DNA from: JAYEJW01 sp034716535
Lineage (GTDB): Bacteria > Pseudomonadota > Gammaproteobacteria > Chromatiales > Chromatiaceae
Assembly: GCA_034716535.1 (NCBI GenBank)
Contig: JAYEJW010000070.1
Coordinates: 1 to 16,488 of the forward strand
DNA: 16,488 bases
Direction: 5' to 3'
The notes under the pieces were generated by a model that had not been told where the DNA came from, ran no database searches, and was given only the letters and a program-made list of their open reading frames with translations. Made by a program: the position numbers and the translations under genes. The stretch's first letter is position 1. Every line of letters starts with the position of its first letter. Shown piece after piece: positions 1 through 6,810 of this stretch.

Positions 1-11
1 TTGCCCGGAGG

Positions 12-109
12 GAACGCCCCAAGCGCGCCAACGCGGCGTTGCAGCCCTTGGAAAGGGAGTGAGCCATTCCCTGCGGGCTGCGTCTTGCATTGGCGCGTTT
101 GGGGCGTTC
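12..109. repeat. Long nested inverted repeat
   Basis: Two 20-base outer arms (12-31 and 90-109) are inverted copies of each other with a single mismatch that would still pair as G-U. Inside them GCAGCCC (41-47) pairs with GGGCTGC (75-81) and AGGGA (54-58) with TCCCT (68-72), so the whole block can fold into one long interrupted hairpin. On the minus strand a short frame is open from an ATG at 117 to the window edge and reads MDQNAPNAPMQDAARREW near its start. I read the block as a dispersed, REP/MITE-like repeat copy rather than a gene. No second full copy is visible in this window, so the dispersed nature is inference. Confidence 0.6.
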
Positions 110-252
110 TGATCCATGCGAAATAAGGTGAAACGAGGTACTGGGTTCTGCCGGGGCACGGCCGAGCGCTGCTGGGATCCGATACGGGCAAGCGCTCGTT
201 TCCAAGACCGCCCAGACCCGCAACCAGCGGGTCCCGATGACGCACCTGTCAC

Positions 253-453
253 TCAAGCCGTTTTGTCGTCCTCAGCGGTCTCCACGACCGGCGCATCGGG
301 CTCGGCATCGGCCACCAAACGCCCCTCGCCGTCCCCCACCCAGCGCAGCTCGTCCCTGATCGACTCGGAACGACCAATTTCCCTCCCCAGGAGGTAACCA
401 AGGGCGAACAATCCCGCACCAACTCCGGCACCAAGAAAGAGTCGAACGACCAT
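253..453 (-). CDS. Small glycine-rich single-span membrane protein
   Basis: A 66-residue protein. Residues 3-22 form one hydrophobic, glycine-rich segment (VRLFLGAGVGAGLFALGYLLG), followed by a short basic stretch and an acidic tail rich in Asp and Glu. The pattern suits a single inner-membrane helix of glycine-zipper type with a soluble C-terminus. The ATG at 453 has AAGG about 9 bases upstream. I preferred this frame over two overlapping minus frames because it alone has a membrane-like N-terminus and a protein-like acidic tail. It is divergent from the DUF5132/HMA_2 pair, whose proteins are also small envelope proteins, so a shared role is possible. I recognise no named family and the function is unknown. 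Confidence 0.55.
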   Translation of the reverse strand: MVVRLFLGAGVGAGLFALGYLLGREIGRSESIRDELRWVGDGEGRLVADAEPDAPVVETAEDDKTA

Positions 454-618
454 GGCTAAATACCTTGCAAAGTCCCGGCTTTATCGGTTCCAATTCTGGC
501 AACAGGATAGCCCTTTTTCCAGTCCCCCGAGAGCCTTCGTCGCTGGCCTCAAGGTCGGTTCCCGAGCGCGGGGGCTTCGTCTGGGCGGTTGGACGAGCTT
601 ACTGCCTTTCGGGTTCTA

Positions 619-627
619 TGCGATAAA
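619..627 (+). promoter_or_regulatory. Possible extended -10 promoter for the DUF5132 pair
   Basis: TG-C-GATAAA resembles an extended -10 element (TGn then four of six consensus bases), about 65 bases before the DUF5132 start. I see no convincing -35 at the usual distance. Weak, sequence-only call. Confidence 0.25.
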
Positions 628-692
628 CTCTTGGATGATCTATCACCTAGACTACACCGGACACCCCTGAACCCCCACCTGGAGACCATCCC

Positions 693-1034
693 ATGGCGCA
701 ATTGCAGTTGAATGAGTTGCTGAAGAACCCGAAAGTCCGGAACACGGCAATCGGGCTTGGGGTGGCAGTACTCGTCCCCGTCGCCGTCAAGCTGTTGGCA
801 CCGTTGGTCCGGCCGGTCGCACGCTCTACCGTCAAGGCAGGCGTGGTGGCCTACGAGAAGGGACGGGAAGCCGCAGCGGAGCTCGGCGAGATCTTCGACG
901 ACCTAGTCGCGGAAGTACGTGAAGAGATGCGCGCGGAGCGCGAGGACGCCGAGGGGCTGTTCGATGAGGTCGCCGATTCAACCCCCGAGAACGCCGAAGC
1001 GGTCATCGGGGAGCGGAAACCAGAATCCGTCTGA
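693..1034 (+). CDS. DUF5132 family membrane-associated protein
   Basis: A 113-residue protein. A hydrophobic stretch at about residues 17-43 (NTAIGLGVAVLVPVAVKLL onward) leads into a long amphipathic, highly charged helix with VKAGVVAYEKGREAAAELGE and an acidic coiled-coil-like region to about residue 95. The 'VKxGxVAYEKGRE' core is what I associate with DUF5132, a family of unknown function. GGAG at 681-684 lies 8 bases before the ATG. The stop overlaps the start of the next gene by one base (TGATG), so the two are almost certainly co-translated. Its partner is an HMA_2 protein. I infer a membrane-anchored scaffold or accessory role in the same envelope or metal-handling context as the ATPase further down. 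Confidence 0.75.
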   Translation: MAQLQLNELLKNPKVRNTAIGLGVAVLVPVAVKLLAPLVRPVARSTVKAGVVAYEKGREAAAELGEIFDDLVAEVREEMRAEREDAEGLFDEVADSTPENAEAVIGERKPESV

Positions 1035-1522
1035 TGCAACCTCAGGCCCGTATCGTTCACCAAACGCGCGAAAGGCTGCGTCTGCGCATCCCCGAAAAGC
1101 GCAAGGATCTGCCCTTTTTCCTGGATCTTTACGATGAGCTGCGCAGGATCCCGGGCGTCACCGAGGTCGTGGCAAACCCGATGACCGGCAGCCTGTTGCT
1201 GCGCTTCCCCGACGGTTACGGCAGCGCAGTTACCAGTGTCTTGGCAAAGAGCCCGAGACTGTGCCTGGGTGGTACTGGGGCGCATGGAAAACAAGCGCCT
1301 AGTCCGACCGCCCATTCATTCGGCGGGATCGATCGCGTCTTTGCAGAAGCAGGACGAGTCACGGATCTGCGCACCGTTCTCTTTCTCCTCGTGCTTGGAT
1401 TGACCGTACGTCAGGTGTTGCGTGGCCAGATCCTCGCCCCTGCACTCACGATGCTCATATACGGAGTCAATCTGGTGTCGAGTTTCAAGCAAAAAGAAAC
1501 TCCTCAAGATGCCTCCGCCTGA
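1034..1522 (+). CDS. HMA_2 domain membrane protein
   Basis: A 162-residue protein. Residues 5-60 look like an HMA_2 (heavy-metal-associated type 2) domain, with RIVHQTRERLRLRIP, then a helix, then the strand pair around VTEVVANPMTGSLLLRF. The classical CxxC metal site of HMA domains is absent, as is usual for HMA_2. Two hydrophobic segments near the C-terminus (about 113-128 and 133-150) probably form a membrane hairpin. The gene starts within the stop of the DUF5132 gene (TGATG). The same kind of domain forms the N-terminus of the P-type ATPase at 3271-6450, so this may be a free-standing partner or regulatory copy. The frame stays open beyond the stop to 1786, which is noted separately. Confidence 0.7.
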   Translation: MQPQARIVHQTRERLRLRIPEKRKDLPFFLDLYDELRRIPGVTEVVANPMTGSLLLRFPDGYGSAVTSVLAKSPRLCLGGTGAHGKQAPSPTAHSFGGIDRVFAEAGRVTDLRTVLFLLVLGLTVRQVLRGQILAPALTMLIYGVNLVSSFKQKETPQDASA

Positions 1523-1786
1523 GCGCGGGCCAATGGATCAAGCAGAGCGGATTCCCTCCGTAGGCTGACCGGGTCCGGAGCGACGCCGCCGCAACGACAG
1601 TGTGCTATATTCGCCAAAGAACAAACCATCCTTGCGGCCATTCGGCGAGGGAGCCGGAGAACGCTCTTACAGGCGTTTGTTCTTCGCCGTTTTCTGCCAC
1701 TGCAGATGATGGTGTGCCTCGCGGCGCAGGAACTGCTGATCTGGTCGGCGGTTCCCGCAAGTCTTTTGTTGATCATCGAGAGCTAG
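1523..1786 (+). other. Open in-frame extension after the HMA_2 stop; possible small or decayed gene
   Basis: In the frame of the HMA_2 gene the sequence stays open after its TGA (1520-1522) for 87 codons until TAG at 1784-1786, six bases before the next gene's ATG. The second half looks protein-like: an arginine-rich segment followed by a hydrophobic segment (LPLQMMVCLAAQELLIW, then a second hydrophobic run ending LLLIIES). The only ATG starts in frame are the tandem pair at 1706-1711, giving just 26 residues and no visible ribosome binding site. It may be a degraded gene, a tiny membrane peptide or chance. I would not annotate it firmly. Confidence 0.25.
1603..1611 (+). promoter_or_regulatory. 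Putative extended -10 promoter
   Basis: TG-C-TATATT is a good extended -10 element about 180 bases before the small membrane protein at 1793. No clear -35 is present, which extended -10 promoters can tolerate. It would let 1793-2011 be transcribed independently of the DUF5132/HMA_2 pair. Confidence 0.35.
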
Positions 1787-1792
1787 AAAACT

Positions 1793-2011
1793 ATGGGTAG
1801 TGTCATCGTGACCGGTATCACGTTCGGCGTCTTCATGACAGAGGCGTTGATCCACTACAACATGGGGTTGGCCAAATCGCAGGGGGAGTTCAAGTTGCGC
1901 CTGCCGCCACCCAAAGAGCTCGCGAAAATCGCCGCCGTAACCGGCGCGTTCTCGATCGTTAGCGGTCTCCTGATCAAATCACTACCGAAGAATCTGGCTC
2001 CCAAGGCCTGA
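1793..2011 (+). CDS. Small two-helix membrane protein
   Basis: A 72-residue protein with two hydrophobic segments, about residues 3-21 (SVIVTGITFGVFMTEALI) and 44-63 (KIAAVTGAFSIVSGLLIK), joined by a basic loop with a Leu-Pro-Pro-Pro turn, and ending in a Lys/Pro-rich tail. A GAGAG stretch about 10 bases upstream of the ATG could serve as a weak ribosome binding site. It follows the DUF5132/HMA_2 pair on the same strand and converges on the ATPase/MetK-like operon, and the two are separated by a strong hairpin. I do not recognise a family. From size and context I infer an accessory inner-membrane protein of the same cluster. Confidence 0.6.
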   Translation: MGSVIVTGITFGVFMTEALIHYNMGLAKSQGEFKLRLPPPKELAKIAAVTGAFSIVSGLLIKSLPKNLAPKA

Positions 2012-2048
2012 CGACGTCGAGAATGGCGGAGCGGCCCTCGGCCGTGCA

Positions 2049-2073
2049 GGCGCCTAGAGACCATCTAGGCGCC
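2049..2073. terminator. Perfect 10-bp hairpin between convergent genes
   Basis: GGCGCCTAGA (2049-2058) and TCTAGGCGCC (2064-2073) form a perfect 10-bp stem with a 5-base loop, placed between the convergent stops at 2011 and 2087. It is symmetrical, so it could act on transcripts from both sides. Neither side has a good T-tract, so termination would not be of the textbook intrinsic type. Confidence 0.5.
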
Positions 2074-2086
2074 CTTGTGCGAGGAC

Positions 2087-3274
2087 CTATTTCAACGCCT
2101 CGGCCTTGTCGGTCCGCTCCCAAGGCACATCGAGATCGACCCGCCCCATGTGCCCATAGACGGCGAGTTGTCGAAAGAAGCTTCCGTTGCGCTCAGCCGG
2201 AAGCTTTTGCAACTGAAGGTCTCTCACGATACCGCCGAGACGAAAATCCATGACCTCGGTGAGACGCGCTGCCAACGTATCGGGATCCACCTCGCTCGTG
2301 CCGAAAGTGCGCACGCGGACACTGACAGGCTCCGCAGAACCGATCGAGTAGCTCAACTGCACTTCGCATTCTCGCGCGAGCCCCGCCGCAACCAGGTTTT
2401 TCGCGGCATAACGGGCGATGTAGGCCCCAACACGATCAACGCGCAGCGGATCCTTGCCACTAAGTGCCGCCCCGCTGTGCCGAGCGTACTCCCCGTAGGT
2501 ATCGATCCCCGTTTTTCGCCCGGTTAGCCCGGAATGAGCCGCTGGACCGCCTCCGATCAGAGGGCCTTCCGGGTTGACGAAGATCTGCGTCCTCTCGTCC
2601 GGTTCGAATTTTTCCTGCTTCAGCACCGGCTCAATAACCTGCTCGATCAGATCTGAGCGCAATTGATCGAGGTCCGCCGCGTTCGCATCCGTCTGGCTTG
2701 CCACCAGTGTGACGCTGTGTATTCGGCTCGGCCGGCCGTCTCTATATTCGATGCCGACTTGCGACTTGCCGTCGGACAACAAGTAACCGAGGTTCTTCCC
2801 GACCTCCGGCGAATCCAGCCTGCTGGCGAGTCGATGTGCAAGCCAGATCGGCAAGGGCATGAGGGCCTCCGACTGGTTGCTTGCGTATCCGAACAAGGTA
2901 ACCTGGTTCTTCGCGGTGATTCGCCCGATTTGCGCGTCCTTCATGTTGTCGAGATCGAACGGCCTGTAGTCGGTGGCCGTGTGATCCATGAAGCTGGTCA
3001 TGATTGCGCAGGCGTCCGCATCGAACACGTCTTTCGGGTAGCCGACGTCACGAATGACTTTTCGCGCAATATCGGGGATGTCGAGGCGAGCCTTGGAGGC
3101 ATAGTGCGCGGAGATGAACATGACGCCGCTCGACACCGCGCACTCGGCAACGATGCTGGAATAGGGGTCCTGCTCGAGGAAGCGATCGACGACAGCGTCG
3201 CTCACCTGATCGCAGAGCTTGTCAGGGTGGCCGATCGTGACGGACTCTGACGTGAAGATAAAATCGTCGCTCAC
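2087..3274 (-). CDS. Divergent S-adenosylmethionine synthetase (MetK-like)
   Basis: A 395-residue protein spanning the full length of MetK, which joins ATP and methionine into S-adenosylmethionine. ATP/phosphate motifs are kept: GHPDK (15-19), DGKSQV (168-173), GLTGRK (249-254), DTYG (258-261) and SGKDP (272-276). By eye-alignment with E. coli MetK, methionine-side residues are replaced: Glu55 by His57, Gln98 by His98, Asp118 of the GDQG signature by Asn123 (KNQV), and Asp238 by His247. Both family signatures are therefore broken (GGGAFSGKD reads SGAALSGKD). The GTG start overlaps the ATPase stop as GTGA, with AGGAGG about 6 bases upstream, so the genes are translationally coupled. It may use another substrate or be a regulatory paralogue. 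I doubt it is the housekeeping enzyme. Confidence 0.85.
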   Translation of the reverse strand: MSDDFIFTSESVTIGHPDKLCDQVSDAVVDRFLEQDPYSSIVAECAVSSGVMFISAHYASKARLDIPDIARKVIRDVGYPKDVFDADACAIMTSFMDHTATDYRPFDLDNMKDAQIGRITAKNQVTLFGYASNQSEALMPLPIWLAHRLASRLDSPEVGKNLGYLLSDGKSQVGIEYRDGRPSRIHSVTLVASQTDANAADLDQLRSDLIEQVIEPVLKQEKFEPDERTQIFVNPEGPLIGGGPAAHSGLTGRKTGIDTYGEYARHSGAALSGKDPLRVDRVGAYIARYAAKNLVAAGLARECEVQLSYSIGSAEPVSVRVRTFGTSEVDPDTLAARLTEVMDFRLGGIVRDLQLQKLPAERNGSFFRQLAVYGHMGRVDLDVPWERTDKAEALK

Positions 3275-6200
3275 GCTATTTCCTCCTGTTTGGGTTGCTT
3301 GTCTCCAGCCGTCCGCTCTGATGCAGCCTCACTGTCACCATCCGTCCCCTTGCGATAACCCGGCTTCGTGGCCTCGTTGGCGATGAGCGGCAGCAGGACG
3401 CCCGCACCAATGGCCCCCAAGTCGGCGATCCCAAGTGGCGTGGTGCCCAGCAGGCCCCTCGCAGCCGGAACCAGACTGACGACCGCCTGCAAGGCCGCCA
3501 TGCCCCCAATCGCCGCCGTCAGGTGCCTGTTCGGCGGGAGCTTCTGACCACCGAAGACGTTGCGATACTTGGACCGCGAGCTGAGGGCGTGGGCCAACTC
3601 GTTGAGCGTCAGGGTATTGAAGGCCAAGGTGCTGGCCGCCGGGCCGATACCGTAGCGCTTGAGCCCGAACATATAGGCCCCGAAGGTGCCTAAGCCGATG
3701 GTGCCGGATTCAAAGATCATCCGCTTCAGGTCGCGACCCGCGATAATGGCCTCCTCCGGGTCACGCGGCACCCGCTCCATGATATCCGGCTCGGCAGGCT
3801 CGAGCGCCAGCGCGAGACCGGGGAAGATATCGGTGACCAGGTTGATCCAGAGCAACTGCATGGGATTCATCGGCTCGCCCATGTTGAAGGTGAACCCCGC
3901 CAACATCACTTCGATCTCGGTGAGGTTGGTGGAGACCATGAAGTGGATCATCTTGCGGATATTGTTGTAGATGGTCCGGCCCTGGCGCACGGCGATGGAC
4001 ATGGTGTGCAGGTTATCGTCCTCCAGCACCACGTCCGAGACCTCGCGCGCGACGTTCGTACCCCCGGCACCCATGGCGACACCGATATCCGAGGCCTTGA
4101 GGGCGGGTCCATCGTTGATACCATCGCCGGTCATGGCCACCACGTAGCCCGCCTCCTGCAGGGCGCGCACAATCTTGAGCTTGTGCGCGGGGCTGACGCG
4201 GGCGAACACGTGCACGTTCTTGACTAGTCCCGCCAGAAGGTCGGGATCCATCTCTTCGAGCTTGCTGGATTCGAGTACCTGGAGCGGCCGGTCGCCACTC
4301 AGGCCCAGCTGCTTGCCGATTGCTTGAGCGGTCGCGCTCTGGTCGCCGGTGATCATGATAGTCTGTATACCGGCGGTGTGGAATTGAGCGATGAGCTTGT
4401 CCATCCCGGGACGCATCGGGTCTGCCATACCGGCCAGGCCCAGCCAGACGAGGTGCTCGGTCTTGTCCGGCATACGGTCTTCATCGAGCTCGCGATAGGC
4501 CACGCCGAGAACACGCAGGGCATCGCTGGCCATACGCTCGTTCTCGGCGAGGATCGCCTGCCGCGCCGGATTCGTCAGCTGGATCTTCCTTCCGTTTTTG
4601 ATCTGATGGTCGCACAGCCCGAGCACTTCCTCCGGACTCCCCTTCACGGCAAGCAGGTGCTTCCCCTCCCTGTACGGGTGCAGCGTGCTCATGAAGGGCC
4701 GTCCTTCGGCACGGTAGCGCGTTTTTAGTTTCGGAGATTCCTCACGCAGCGCAGTCACATCGATGCCGGCATTGAGCGCCAAGTCAACCAGGGCGTTCTC
4801 CGTCGGGGAGCCCTCCAGCCGCCAGTCCCCCGGCACACCATGCACCTCCGTCTCGCTGCACAGCGACACGACCTGCATGAGCCGCACCAACTCGTCCCGG
4901 TCCATCGGATCGACCGACGCCTCGCCACTCGTAAACTGGTGCTCGGTGACGTCGAACGCCTCCTGGCCACCCTGCACCGCCACCACCGCCATGCGGTTCA
5001 TGGTGAGGGTGCCGGTCTTGTCCATGCAGAACACCTGAACTGAGCCCAGGGTCTCCACCGCATCGAGATGCCTGACCGCGACATTGAGCTTGCGCATGTC
5101 GGCAATACCCATGGCAAGGGTCGTCGTGGCCACCGCAGGCAGGCCCTCCGGGACCGCGGCCACCGCGAGCGACACCGAAGACTTGAGCATCTGGATCCAG
5201 GCAAAGCCCCGTAGAACGCCGACGCCGAAGACGCCCGCACAGACTCCGCCGCTGATGATCGCGAGCGTCGTCCCCATCCTGTCCAACTGCCTCTGCATGG
5301 GGGTCTCGGGGGCCTCGGCCTCCCCCACCAGGGTCTGAATCTGCCCGAGCTCCGTTGCCTCGGCGGTCGCGATCACGACGCCGCGCCCGTTCCCGCCGGT
5401 GACGTGCGTGCCCATGTAGGCCATGTTCTTCCGATCCCCAAGCGCAGTGTCCTCCTTTGCGAGGAGGTCATGCTCCTTGGCGACCGGCAGGCTTTCGCCC
5501 GTAAGCGCGGATTCATCGACAGACAGCCGGTGGGAATTCAGAAGGCGGATATCGGCGGCGACATAGGTTCCGGGCGTCAGCACCAGGACGTCACCAGGGA
5601 CGATTGCCTCCACAGGAATCGTGCTCACCACACCGTCGCGCAACGCGTTGACCTCCCGCACACCGGTTTCCGAGAGTGAGCTGATCGTCTTTTCCGCCTG
5701 ACGCTCCGTAATGAAACCGATGACCGAGTTGATCAAGACCACGCCGAGAATCACGGCCGCGTCCACCACGCCACCGGTCATCAGGGCGACGACCGCGGAG
5801 GCCCCGAGAAGACCGACCGGGGCACTGATGAACTGATCGACGAATATTGCAAGATCGGACCGCTTCTCCCCCGCTGCAAGGCTGTTCGCCCCATAGAGCC
5901 GTAAACGCTCGCCGGCCTCTTCTGCACCAAGGCCCTGTTGATCGGAAGTACCCAGGTGGGCGAGCACCCTGCCGGCGTCCATCATGTGCCAGGCCAGCAT
6001 CTCCTGGGGCTGCTTGTCTTGCTGACCAAGGGCGGGGGCTCCGACCGCCGCCGCCGCCGTCGCAGTGGGCGTGAATGAGGCGGAAAAGCCCCGCAAAAGG
6101 GCCCCGAAGCCCGCGAGCGCGCTGGACACTCTAAAGGAGCTCAGGGGACGGGTGCTGCGCGGCGCCGTGACGCGTCTCTTTCGTCTCCCGCAGAGCTCGG

Positions 6201-6450
6201 ATTCGATACGCTCGACGACATCCGCGACGAGCGTTCCCGGACCGTAGATGACGAGCAACCTGCCGGTCAGGACGTTTGCCTCGGCCGAGCAGATGCCGTC
6301 GGCTTGCGTCAGCGATCCCTCCAGCTGTTCCTTGAGCGGGGGTGAACGATAGAGTCCTGAGACTTCCAACCGAATCCGTCCCCTGACGCCCGCATGAACC
6401 GCCTTGACAAGCCCTTGAGACGACGAGTCGACTTTTTGCTTGAATTTCAT
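3271..6450 (-). CDS. HMA_2-fused P2A-type calcium-transporting P-type ATPase
   Basis: A 1059-residue inner-membrane cation pump. Residues 14-75 form an HMA_2-like domain without CxxC, followed by a low-complexity linker (about 90-145), the cation-ATPase N domain (about 153-195) and the pump core. Visible motifs are TGES (317-320), PEGLP in M4 (434-438), the phosphorylation site DKTGT (477-481), KGSP (603-606), TGDQS (701-705) and GDGIND (775-780). The calcium ligands of SERCA appear conserved by eye: Glu435, Asn842 and Glu845 (NLTE) in M5, Asn870/Thr873/Asp874 (NLVTD) in M6, and Glu951 in M8. This supports Ca2+ (or Mn2+) export driven by ATP. The HMA_2 fusion is unusual for a P2A pump. The ATG at 6450 has only a weak ribosome site. 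It is the first gene of an operon with the MetK-like gene and divergent from the Ca2+ exchanger. Confidence 0.9.
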   Translation of the reverse strand: MKFKQKVDSSSQGLVKAVHAGVRGRIRLEVSGLYRSPPLKEQLEGSLTQADGICSAEANVLTGRLLVIYGPGTLVADVVERIESELCGRRKRRVTAPRSTRPLSSFRVSSALAGFGALLRGFSASFTPTATAAAAVGAPALGQQDKQPQEMLAWHMMDAGRVLAHLGTSDQQGLGAEEAGERLRLYGANSLAAGEKRSDLAIFVDQFISAPVGLLGASAVVALMTGGVVDAAVILGVVLINSVIGFITERQAEKTISSLSETGVREVNALRDGVVSTIPVEAIVPGDVLVLTPGTYVAADIRLLNSHRLSVDESALTGESLPVAKEHDLLAKEDTALGDRKNMAYMGTHVTGGNGRGVVIATAEATELGQIQTLVGEAEAPETPMQRQLDRMGTTLAIISGGVCAGVFGVGVLRGFAWIQMLKSSVSLAVAAVPEGLPAVATTTLAMGIADMRKLNVAVRHLDAVETLGSVQVFCMDKTGTLTMNRMAVVAVQGGQEAFDVTEHQFTSGEASVDPMDRDELVRLMQVVSLCSETEVHGVPGDWRLEGSPTENALVDLALNAGIDVTALREESPKLKTRYRAEGRPFMSTLHPYREGKHLLAVKGSPEEVLGLCDHQIKNGRKIQLTNPARQAILAENERMASDALRVLGVAYRELDEDRMPDKTEHLVWLGLAGMADPMRPGMDKLIAQFHTAGIQTIMITGDQSATAQAIGKQLGLSGDRPLQVLESSKLEEMDPDLLAGLVKNVHVFARVSPAHKLKIVRALQEAGYVVAMTGDGINDGPALKASDIGVAMGAGGTNVAREVSDVVLEDDNLHTMSIAVRQGRTIYNNIRKMIHFMVSTNLTEIEVMLAGFTFNMGEPMNPMQLLWINLVTDIFPGLALALEPAEPDIMERVPRDPEEAIIAGRDLKRMIFESGTIGLGTFGAYMFGLKRYGIGPAASTLAFNTLTLNELAHALSSRSKYRNVFGGQKLPPNRHLTAAIGGMAALQAVVSLVPAARGLLGTTPLGIADLGAIGAGVLLPLIANEATKPGYRKGTDGDSEAASERTAGDKQPKQEEIA
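3281..3288 (-). promoter_or_regulatory. Strong ribosome binding site deciding the GTG start of the MetK-like gene
   Basis: On the minus strand CAGGAGGAAATAGCGTGA places a full AGGAGG inside the last codons of the ATPase gene, about 6 bases before the GTG. It fixes the start at 3274 and shows that the downstream gene is expressed together with the ATPase. Confidence 0.7.
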
Positions 6451-6810
6451 ACTGTTCTTGGAGTTGACAACAGACGACCCCGCGCCTTTTTAACAAACGC
6501 TCGCCTGATCAATTTCTGCCGGTGTGACTGGAATTACCGGCCACCGCTCGCGATGATGAAACGCACAGCGCGCCCGCGCCCTACCGGAAATCAGCACACT
6601 GTTTCGTTTTTATCCTGGTGGACCTCACCCATCGCCATATACTATATACGCAAAGACAACGCATCGCTCGACTCGCTATACAAGAATCTCAAGGCAATTC
6701 GCTTACCATCCTGGTGTTACGTTTTCGTTACCGTTTGATGAATATTCTATTGCAGGTAGTGACGAGTACGCCGCATCAAGAAGGCACGCACGAGGGGACG
6801 GGAAGATAAA
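6451..6810. promoter_or_regulatory. Divergent intergenic region between the ATPase and the exchanger
   Basis: This gene-free stretch of 360 bases lies between divergent transporter genes and is clearly more AT-rich than its surroundings, especially around CATATACTATATACG (6636-6650) and TATTCT (6743-6748), either of which could be a -10 on the plus strand. I find no convincing -35/-10 pair for either direction. It must carry both promoters, and a shared calcium-responsive control is possible but not visible in the sequence. Open frames across it are not protein-like. Confidence 0.5.

Noticed and set aside
116..397. 93-residue plus-strand frame
   Set aside because: It is antisense to the better-supported minus-strand membrane protein at 253-453, has low-complexity Ser/Pro composition and no ribosome site.
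452..670. 72-residue plus-strand frame
   Set aside because: It overlaps the start of the minus-strand gene at 453, has no ribosome site and no recognisable family; it probably lies in the divergent promoter region.
1504..1776. 90-residue minus-strand frame
   Set aside because: It is antisense to the end of the HMA_2 gene and its open extension; composition is Arg/Cys-rich and not protein-like.
2663..3250. 195-residue plus-strand frame inside the MetK-like gene
   Set aside because: It is a mirror frame of a strongly supported coding region in G+C-rich DNA.
6394..6738. 114-residue plus-strand frame in the ATPase/exchanger intergenic region
   Set aside because: It begins antisense to the ATPase start, crosses an AT-rich regulatory region and shows no domain or membrane pattern.
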